Source of the DNA: Thermoplasmatota archaeon
Lineage (GTDB): Archaea; Thermoplasmatota; Thermoplasmata; Thermoplasmatales; Thermoplasmataceae
Direction: 5' to 3'
Assembly: GCA_023379355.1 (NCBI GenBank)
Contig: JAMCUD010000070.1
Coordinates: 1-20,057 of the forward strand
Length of the DNA: 20,057 bases
Each line of letters starts with the position of its first letter. Positions within the stretch are counted from its first letter, which is position 1. Positions 14,498 through 20,057 of the stretch are shown here, piece by piece. The translations under genes were made by a program, and so were the position numbers. Under the pieces are notes generated by a model. That model worked only from the letters and a program-made list of their open reading frames with translations, was not told where the DNA came from and did no database searches.

Positions 14498-17479
14498 ATG
14501 CAGCACTTTGTCTGTATGACATGGGGGTTAAAATATATGGATGAAAATAAAGTAGTTGTGAATATAGACGGAAAGGACTACTCAGTAGGTAAGGATGTCA
14601 ATTTTCTGAAATTTCTGGAATTAAACAACATAAAAGTGCCTCATGTTTGTTACCAGGAGAATCTTGGACCCATTGAGACCTGTGACGTCTGCATCGTTGA
14701 AGTGGAAGGGAAACTTACAAGATCATGTTCACTGAAACCTTCAGACGGAATGAAAATAGTAACGGATTCCAGAAGGGTGAGAGAGGCACAGATCGAGGCT
14801 ACTGACAGGATTCTTAAAAACCATGATCTTTACTGCACAATATGCGAGAACAACAACGAGGACTGCGATCTTCATAATACGGTGCTTTCACTTAAAATGG
14901 ACCGCCAGAAATATCCATTTACAGAAAAACCTTACAAAGTGGATGCCACAAATCCATTCTACAGATATGACCCAAACCAGTGCATCCTCTGTGGAAGATG
15001 TGTGGAAGCGTGCCAGGATGTCCAGGTTAACGAAACCCTTTCAATAGATTGGAACAGGGATGCTCCAAGAGTCATTTGGGATAACGATGTTCCCATAAAT
15101 GATTCATCATGTGTATCTTGCGGGCACTGTGTAACAGTCTGCCCGGTAAATGCGCTGATGGAGAAGCCTATGCTTGGAGAGGCTGGTTTCTTCACCTCCT
15201 TTTCTGACAGCACAAAACAGATGATGATAAAATCCGTGAAATCGCTGGAGCCTTTCATTGGAATGGGGCCAGTAATGGGTATAAGTAACATAGAATCAAA
15301 ACTAAGGGAATCGCAGATAAAGAAGACAAAGACGGTTTGTACATTCTGTGGAGTAGGCTGTTCATTCGAAATGTGGACAAAGGGTAGAAAGATACTCAAG
15401 GTACAGCCTTCACCCGAATCTCCTGCAAATGGGATATCAACCTGCATAAAGGGTAAATTCGGCTGGGATTTTGTAAACAGTACCGAGAGACTCACCTCTC
15501 CCCTGATAAGAGAGAATGGGAAATTCAGAAAGGCAACATGGGACGAGGCCATATCTAAAGTTGCATCCAGATTCATGGAGATCAAGGAAAAATATGGTGG
15601 AGATTCCCTCATGTTCATTGCTTCATCAAAGGGGACAAATGAGGAAAGCTATCTGGTCCAGAAGATGGCAAGGCAGATATTCCAGACAAACAACGTTGAC
15701 AACAGCTCAAGATTTTGCCAGGCTCCAGCAACAACAGGACTCTGGAGAACAGTAGGCTATGGGGGCGATTCAGGCTCAATTAAAGATATTTACGAATCTA
15801 AACTCATAATTATTGTTGGGTCCAACACTGCAGAATCGCATCCTGTTCTTGCCACAAGGATAAAGAGGGCTCATAAGTTGAATGGCCAGAAGCTAATTGT
15901 AGCGGATCTTAGAAGGCATGAAATGGCAAACAGGGCTGATATTTTCATGCATCCTGCACCTGGGACAGATCTTGTGTGGATCTCAGCAATCACAAAATAC
16001 ATAATTGACAATAAATGGCACGACAGTAAATTCATAGAGGAAAGGGTTAACAATTTTGATGCATACTACAGAAGCCTTGACAGATTTACCATGGAATTTG
16101 CAGAAAAGACAACGGGAATAGGGAAGGATGTTCTCATTAAGGTTGCTGAGACAATACACCAGTCTCCATCAATGTGCATACTCTGGGCAATGGGTGTCAC
16201 CCAGCAGGATTCCGGGAGTGACACATCTACTGCCATTTCCAATCTCCTTCTTGTCACGGGGAATTACGGCAAGCCCGGCTGCGGGTCATACCCGCTCAGA
16301 GGGCACAACAATGTGCAGGGTGCAAGCGATTTCGGGGCAATGAGTGCATTTTTCCCCGGTTACCAGAAAGTCGATGACGATTCCATAAGAAAAAAATTCG
16401 AAAAAGCATGGAATACCAGGCTTCCAGCAAAACCTGGATTCGACAACAACACATGCCTGGAGGCAGTGAAGAATGGCAAGATAAGGGGAATGTACGTAAT
16501 AGGGGAAGAGCTCGTTGCAACAGGTTCTGATTCCAACTTTATCAGGGAGAGGCTTGAAGAACTGGACTTTCTTGTAGTGGAGGATTTATTCTTCTCCGAA
16601 ACAGCCAGATATGCTGATGTTGTTCTTCCAGCTGCCGCGAGCCTGGAAAAGGAGGGAACGTTTGACAATACTGAAAGAAGGATTCAGAGACTTTACAAAG
16701 TGTTTGATCCTGTGGAGGGAAGTAAACCGGACTGGCAGATTGTTCAGGATATTGCCAGGTTCATGGGATTTGACTGGAATTATAAGCATCCATCTGAGAT
16801 TATGCTGGAAGCAGCATCACTTGCACCAATGTTCCAGCATGTATCCTATGAGAGACTTGAGGGCTTCAAATCCCTACAGTGGCCCATGAATGAGGATGGC
16901 ACAGATACACCTACACTTTACCTCAAGGAATTTCATTTCCCAGACGGAAAAGCTTTCCTGTATCCGCTTGAATGGAAACCAATGGTTACAGTGGAAGCAG
17001 AATTCGATCTTCATCTGAACAACGGGAGGCTGCTTGAACACTTTCATGAAGGCAATGAAACATACAAGAGCCCTGGTATTTCAGAGAAAGTACCCAGTTC
17101 TTTTCTGGAAATTTCCCCGGAACTTGCCAGAGAGAGGGGCATTGAAACAGGAGACTATGTGAGAGTAACGTCAAAGTACGGTTCAGTAAAGATCAGGGCT
17201 CTCGTTACGGACAGGGTGTCAGGAAAGGAACTTTACATGCCAATGAATGAGTCTGGTGATGAAGGTGTTAACATACTTACCGGAAGAAATATGGATCCAG
17301 TTTCACATACGCCTTCATACAAGGATCTTTCTGTAAAGATAGAGAAATTGAGGGACAAAAGGGCAGGTTCACCTCTTCCGAAGACAAACCCAAGATTCGG
17401 GCACCCCAATCCACAGGATGGAGTAATGGTGGATATGAAATGGAAAAGGGCAGATTATAAAAAAATCGTGGAGGACTGA
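14498..17479 (+). CDS. fdhA: Formate dehydrogenase catalytic subunit, ForC-type, with N-terminal Fe-S domains
   Basis: This 993-residue molybdo/tungsto-bis-pterin oxidoreductase would oxidise formate to CO2. Domains in order: a 2Fe-2S plant-type domain (C51, C62, C65, C77); a His-Cys3 4Fe-4S site (H109, C113, C116, C123); two ferredoxin clusters (C162, C165, C168, C172 and C205, C208, C211, C215); then the DMSO reductase-family body. The body begins with a 4Fe-4S site (C281, C284, C288, C316). The metal ligand is Cys407 in SSRFCQAPATTGL, with no in-frame TGA, so this is a cysteine rather than selenocysteine enzyme. Sequence and length match Bacillus/Staphylococcus YrhE/YjgC-type proteins. The ATG at 14537 is an alternative start nearer the 2Fe-2S domain. 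No NAD/FMN subunit is adjacent. Confidence 0.9.
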   Translation: MQHFVCMTWGLKYMDENKVVVNIDGKDYSVGKDVNFLKFLELNNIKVPHVCYQENLGPIETCDVCIVEVEGKLTRSCSLKPSDGMKIVTDSRRVREAQIEATDRILKNHDLYCTICENNNEDCDLHNTVLSLKMDRQKYPFTEKPYKVDATNPFYRYDPNQCILCGRCVEACQDVQVNETLSIDWNRDAPRVIWDNDVPINDSSCVSCGHCVTVCPVNALMEKPMLGEAGFFTSFSDSTKQMMIKSVKSLEPFIGMGPVMGISNIESKLRESQIKKTKTVCTFCGVGCSFEMWTKGRKILKVQPSPESPANGISTCIKGKFGWDFVNSTERLTSPLIRENGKFRKATWDEAISKVASRFMEIKEKYGGDSLMFIASSKGTNEESYLVQKMARQIFQTNNVDNSSRFCQAPATTGLWRTVGYGGDSGSIKDIYESKLIIIVGSNTAESHPVLATRIKRAHKLNGQKLIVADLRRHEMANRADIFMHPAPGTDLVWISAITKYIIDNKWHDSKFIEERVNNFDAYYRSLDRFTMEFAEKTTGIGKDVLIKVAETIHQSPSMCILWAMGVTQQDSGSDTSTAISNLLLVTGNYGKPGCGSYPLRGHNNVQGASDFGAMSAFFPGYQKVDDDSIRKKFEKAWNTRLPAKPGFDNNTCLEAVKNGKIRGMYVIGEELVATGSDSNFIRERLEELDFLVVEDLFFSETARYADVVLPAAASLEKEGTFDNTERRIQRLYKVFDPVEGSKPDWQIVQDIARFMGFDWNYKHPSEIMLEAASLAPMFQHVSYERLEGFKSLQWPMNEDGTDTPTLYLKEFHFPDGKAFLYPLEWKPMVTVEAEFDLHLNNGRLLEHFHEGNETYKSPGISEKVPSSFLEISPELARERGIETGDYVRVTSKYGSVKIRALVTDRVSGKELYMPMNESGDEGVNILTGRNMDPVSHTPSYKDLSVKIEKLRDKRAGSPLPKTNPRFGHPNPQDGVMVDMKWKRADYKKIVED

Positions 17480-17483
17480 TTGA

Positions 17484-17897
17484 ATGAGCAAAGAATTGAG
17501 TTACGTCCCGGGAGATGAGAAAGCAGCCTCTCATTCAGAAAAGGAAACAGGTGAAACTGAATACGAAACTACAATGCTTTTCATCAGGTCGCTTATGGAA
17601 CACAGGGAGACAGTATTTTCAGTACTCACTGAAATCATGCAGACAGAAAAAAACCAGAATCTGGTCAACAATCTTGGAAGTATCTACAAATTTCTATCAG
17701 AGATGGATTCCAGCTGGCTTTCAGAAACTTTGGAAAGGTCTGCATTGAAGATAAGGGAAATCCCTGATACCGATAGAAATATAACAGGCATGATGGGATT
17801 CCTTAAGATAATAAAAGACCCGGAAATTAACGCTGGTTTGAAAGTTGCCCTGAACATGCTATCCGCACTGGCTCCACATGGTAAAAATGAGAAGTGA
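17484..17897 (+). CDS. DUF1641 protein, ForE-like partner of formate dehydrogenase
   Basis: This 137-residue, largely helical protein has a C-terminal signature TGMMGFLKIIKDPEINAGLK followed by VALNMLSALA, matching the DUF1641 family. In Bacillus (YrhD/YjgD, ForE) and Staphylococcus a DUF1641 gene directly follows the same type of formate dehydrogenase gene. The protein is regarded as its small subunit, linking it to a quinone. The N-terminal 25 residues are charged and low in complexity. No transmembrane segment or cysteine is visible, so it is not itself an Fe-S or haem carrier. It starts 4 nt after fdhA stops and overlaps fdhD by 20 nt. Confidence 0.8.
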   Translation: MSKELSYVPGDEKAASHSEKETGETEYETTMLFIRSLMEHRETVFSVLTEIMQTEKNQNLVNNLGSIYKFLSEMDSSWLSETLERSALKIREIPDTDRNITGMMGFLKIIKDPEINAGLKVALNMLSALAPHGKNEK

Positions 17898-18726
17898 CAT
17901 TCCAAAGGGGTCCCTAATTCCAGATCTGAGGAGGCTACCCATAACAAAATTTACGGATGGCGTATTCCTGGAATCTGAGGATTCCGTAACCCCGGAGGAA
18001 CCCCTTGAAATAAGGATATGCAGCAGTATGTCAGGAGAATGTTCCAGATTCGCTGTCACAATGAGGACTCCCGGGGAAGATGAACATCTCGCTGCCGGGC
18101 TTCTTTATACTGAAGGAATAGTGAACAGTCTGGCAGATTTTCATGGTGAAAAATTTAAGAAAATTGAATCAAATATACTTGAAGTATGGCTTGCCAGAAC
18201 ATCTGTGGAACAAAATGGTGAAAGATACCTTCCCTCATATTCAAGTTGCGGACTGTGCGGAAAAACCAGCATGGACCAGGTTTTTGTGAAGGGGGCCAGA
18301 ATTCAGCACAGGTTCAGTAAGGTGAGCCCGAGTCTTATTCTCTCCCTTCCAGGAAGGATGCGTTCAAGCCAGGAACTGTTCTCCGAAACCGGAGGGATAC
18401 ACGGTGCTGCTCTTTTCAGTGAGGGAGGAACAATGATCGCCTCTTCAGAGGATGTTGGAAGGCACAACGCTGTGGATAAGGTAATTGGAAAATCCTTTCT
18501 GGATGGCACTCTGGGGGAAGGCCAGATATTGCAGATAAGTGGAAGATCAGGATTCGAAATAGTCCAGAAAGCTGCAATTGCCGGCATACCTGTGGTAAGC
18601 TCTGTTTCAGCACCATCAAGCCTTGCCGTTGAAACAGCGCAAACCTTCGGAATCACGCTCATATGTTTTGTGAGGGAAAACAGATTCAACATCTACACTC
18701 ATGGAGAGAGGGTATCAAGAAATTGA
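17878..18726 (+). CDS. fdhD: Formate dehydrogenase accessory sulfurtransferase FdhD
   Basis: FdhD passes sulfur from a cysteine desulfurase to the Mo-pterin cofactor, which formate dehydrogenase needs for activity. The 282-residue protein has EEPLEIRI near 40, RTPGEDEHLAAGLLYTEGI at 63-81, the catalytic C124-x-x-C127 in SSCGLCGKTSMDQV, TGGIHGAALFSEGG, SEDVGRHNAVDKVIG and SGRSGFEIVQKAAIAGIPVV. All are family hallmarks. Either ATG 17878 or ATG 17887 may be used; both overlap the DUF1641 gene. It is the last gene of the fdhA-DUF1641-fdhD operon. Confidence 0.93.
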   Translation: MVKMRSDIPKGSLIPDLRRLPITKFTDGVFLESEDSVTPEEPLEIRICSSMSGECSRFAVTMRTPGEDEHLAAGLLYTEGIVNSLADFHGEKFKKIESNILEVWLARTSVEQNGERYLPSYSSCGLCGKTSMDQVFVKGARIQHRFSKVSPSLILSLPGRMRSSQELFSETGGIHGAALFSEGGTMIASSEDVGRHNAVDKVIGKSFLDGTLGEGQILQISGRSGFEIVQKAAIAGIPVVSSVSAPSSLAVETAQTFGITLICFVRENRFNIYTHGERVSRN

Positions 18727-18828
18727 TCCCAATGGTGGTGCCTGTTACGGAACAGAAAAATAAGTACCCCATGATTCAGGTTACGTTGAAAATACGAGAA
18801 ATGCTAGAAAACAGCTCTTTTCTATAAC

Positions 18829-18852
18829 AATTTATTCTATATAGAATAAATT
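18829..18852. promoter_or_regulatory. 24-bp perfect palindrome, candidate operator
   Basis: The arm AATTTATTCTAT is followed immediately by its exact reverse complement ATAGAATAAATT, with no spacer. It lies 103 nt after fdhD and 49 nt before the zinc-motif gene, next to or overlapping the likely box A. A site for a dimeric repressor is the simplest reading. A terminator is unlikely because a spacerless A/T palindrome makes a weak hairpin with no T-run. Confidence 0.55.
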
Positions 18853-18860
18853 CGAATAGT

Positions 18861-18872
18861 TTAGATATATAA
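18861..18872 (+). promoter_or_regulatory. Box A of the zinc-motif membrane protein gene
   Basis: TTAGATATATAA lies 29-40 nt before the ATG at 18901. If used, transcription would start around 18892, almost on top of the ribosome binding site. A second candidate, GAATAAATT, sits inside the palindrome and would give a leader of about 25 nt. Confidence 0.35.
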
Positions 18873-18889
18873 TTGACATTGTTAAAAAT

Positions 18890-18896
18890 GGTGGTG
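18890..18896 (+). promoter_or_regulatory. Ribosome binding site of the zinc-motif gene
   Basis: GGTGGTG ends 4 nt before the ATG. It resembles the archaeal Shine-Dalgarno core GGTG, complementary to the 16S 3' end, and fixes the start at 18901. Confidence 0.5.
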
Positions 18897-18900
18897 TAAC

Positions 18901-19260
18901 ATGAGGATGATCTGTGATTCCTGTGGCGGCACAGGTTGGGTCAGGGACAGTGATGACCGGCTTGATGTATGTGAAAAATGCTGGGGCCTCGGTTACGTCG
19001 AAACATCTCAGTTGAATAAAGAAAATCCAGAAACAAAGGAAGAGACAGATCTAAGAAAAAAGTCCACCTATGTTGTCATTGGTGCTCTGGGATCGTACTA
19101 TGCATCTCTTTTCGCCATTTCACAGATAATTTCATTGAATATCTTCATCTATCTTGTGCTGATACTGATCGGTTATTACTTCAGTTCCGCAATGGGGCGC
19201 CTCTACTATAACCACATGAGGGGAAATAAGCCAAAGAAAGGAGAAAAGAAAACTTCGTGA
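18901..19260 (+). CDS. Small DnaJ-type CxxCxGxG zinc-motif protein with two membrane helices
   Basis: The first 32 of 119 residues hold two repeats, CDSCGGTG (C5, C8) and CEKCWGLG (C24, C27). This is the CxxCxGxG pattern of the DnaJ cysteine-rich domain and would bind one zinc. A charged linker (about 36-54) leads to two hydrophobic helices, about 56-78 and 80-97, with no J-domain. The basic tail (KPKKGEKK) predicts both ends in the cytoplasm. I do not recognise a named family. A membrane-tethered zinc finger could bind unfolded protein or partner proteins, but that is speculation. It is preceded by a strong palindrome and a clear GGTGGTG ribosome binding site, and followed 124 nt later by an MFS transporter. 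Confidence 0.75.
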   Translation: MRMICDSCGGTGWVRDSDDRLDVCEKCWGLGYVETSQLNKENPETKEETDLRKKSTYVVIGALGSYYASLFAISQIISLNIFIYLVLILIGYYFSSAMGRLYYNHMRGNKPKKGEKKTS

Positions 19261-19332
19261 ATGAATCAGGTACACAGACCTCAATGGGTCATCCCAGGTC
19301 CAACATTTTTCCAGGATTAACCCCAGCATAAA

Positions 19333-19343
19333 GAAAATTAAAT
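19333..19343 (+). promoter_or_regulatory. Box A of the MFS transporter gene
   Basis: AAAATTAAATA is centred about 47 nt before the ATG at 19385. A GGTGA-type ribosome binding site (19371-19375) lies nine bases before that ATG, so this transcript seems to have a leader of about 20 nt, unlike many genes here. Confidence 0.45.
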
Positions 19344-19384
19344 AGTTTGTCTGACATCGCTTGAAAATTCGGTGAATCATATTT

Positions 19385-20057
19385 ATGGAAAACTCTATGG
19401 GTAATGTCAGCACAGATGCTGTGAAAAAACCTCAATCCAAGTACCTGTGGTTTCTGAGCTATCTCCTGTCCAATATCTCCGGAGGTTTGACATCGCCATT
19501 GATTCCTCTTTTCGTTGTAATATATCTGCACTCAAATGTTGAATTTGTGGGTATTGCATCTTCAATATCCTCTGCTGCATCCGTTCCGGCACTTATATTC
19601 TGGGGGAATCTCTCGGATTCACTGGGCAAGAGGAAGATTTTCATAGTTATAGGTTTCATAGGTTCTTTCTTCGCACTTCTTCTTGTAATTTTCGCACATA
19701 TGCTCTGGACATACCTTGGTATGCTGGTCATTTTCCAGGTTGTTGCAATGGCTGCCACACCTGTTTCAACACTACTGATCCTGGAAAACACCCAGGAGAG
19801 AGAGTGGCCTACAGTTATGGCCAGATTCAACACTGTCTCTTACATTGGGCTCGTGGTGGGACTTCTGGCAGGTACGATCATAATCACAATTTTTGCTTCG
19901 TTCACAATGATCATACTCCCACTTCTCTATATCATCTCAGCTTTTGTCTATCTTTCAGCTGGAATCACAGCCATGGTAGTGCTTCCAGAATCCATCAGGA
20001 GACTGAAAAGATCCAGATTGAACAATATATACTCATTCAGGATGGTTGAAAGACTGA
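19385..20057 (+). CDS. MFS transporter, N-terminal part (runs off the window)
   Basis: The frame is open from ATG 19385 to the window edge, giving 224 residues without a stop. The start is supported by GGTGAATC at 19371-19378. After a hydrophilic N-terminus of about 17 residues there are roughly six hydrophobic segments. The loop GNLSDSLGKRK (about residues 75-85) fits the major facilitator motif A, G-x-x-x-D-x-x-G-R/K-R/K, between helices 2 and 3. The region after residue 200 is basic (RRLKRSR) and looks like the central cytoplasmic loop. The substrate cannot be assigned from this half. Confidence 0.82.
   Translation, partial: MENSMGNVSTDAVKKPQSKYLWFLSYLLSNISGGLTSPLIPLFVVIYLHSNVEFVGIASSISSAASVPALIFWGNLSDSLGKRKIFIVIGFIGSFFALLLVIFAHMLWTYLGMLVIFQVVAMAATPVSTLLILENTQEREWPTVMARFNTVSYIGLVVGLLAGTIIITIFASFTMIILPLLYIISAFVYLSAGITAMVVLPESIRRLKRSRLNNIYSFRMVERL

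Noticed and set aside
14959..15618. 219-codon minus-strand frame inside fdhA
   Set aside because: It mirrors the strongly conserved Fe-S and pterin-binding regions of FdhA; composition reflects the coding strand opposite.
15713..15724. Selenocysteine at the formate dehydrogenase active site
   Set aside because: The codon is TGC (Cys407), with no in-frame TGA anywhere in fdhA.
1..20057. CRISPR array, tRNA, or complete insertion sequence
   Set aside because: No regular direct repeats with spacers, no cloverleaf-like sequence with CCA-proximal consensus, and no transposase motifs were seen on either strand.

Overview
The window looks like chromosome from a thermoplasmatal archaeon (Ferroplasma, Cuniculiplasma or Thermoplasma relatives). 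The evidence is inferential. The DNA is moderately A+T-rich and uses AGG/AGA and ATA codons heavily. TATA-like box A motifs sit about 25-35 nt ahead of many starts, which implies leaderless or short-leader mRNAs. Characteristic proteins include an archaeal AbrB-PhoU fusion, DUF1059 and MoaB-type molybdopterin enzymes. No rRNA, tRNA, CRISPR array or complete insertion sequence was seen.

Layout. Positions 1-188 hold the 3' end of pyrF. Positions 211-2618 (minus) carry cobQ and cbiB/cobD, a two-gene cobalamin unit overlapping by 4 nt. A DUF1059 gene and an AbrB-PhoU regulator follow on the plus strand (2742-4030). Converging on them is a minus-strand pair: an acetate-type acyl-CoA synthetase overlapping a metallo-beta-lactamase-fold hydrolase (4027-6736). 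An isochorismatase-like hydrolase (6929-7474, minus) is divergent from an arsenic operon: arsR, an arsC-like gene and an ArsB-type permease (7597-9718). The arsC-like gene has lost its catalytic residues and has an apparent frameshift near 8341. The permease lacks a good start codon.

Molybdenum cofactor block. moaE (own promoter), then moaA-moaD-moaC-moaB as a tightly overlapping operon, then a convergent MobA-like nucleotidyltransferase with an unusual nucleotide-binding loop (12433-12987). An ArsN1/phosphinothricin-type GNAT gene (13403-13900) sits between two unusually long non-coding stretches. Positions 14498-18726 encode a non-canonical formate dehydrogenase (993-residue catalytic subunit with built-in Fe-S domains), a DUF1641 partner and FdhD. 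This is the arrangement of ForC/ForE-type enzymes of Bacillus and Staphylococcus. The Moa/Mob proteins would make the cofactor and FdhD would prepare it for FdhA.

Right edge. A 24-bp perfect palindrome precedes a small DnaJ-like zinc-motif protein with two membrane segments (18901-19260). The window ends inside an MFS transporter (19385 onward).

Nothing here is clearly a wholly new system. The best leads are the degenerate ArsC inside an otherwise intact ars operon, the zinc-motif membrane protein with its palindrome, the archaeal ForCE-like formate dehydrogenase, and the odd MobA homologue.
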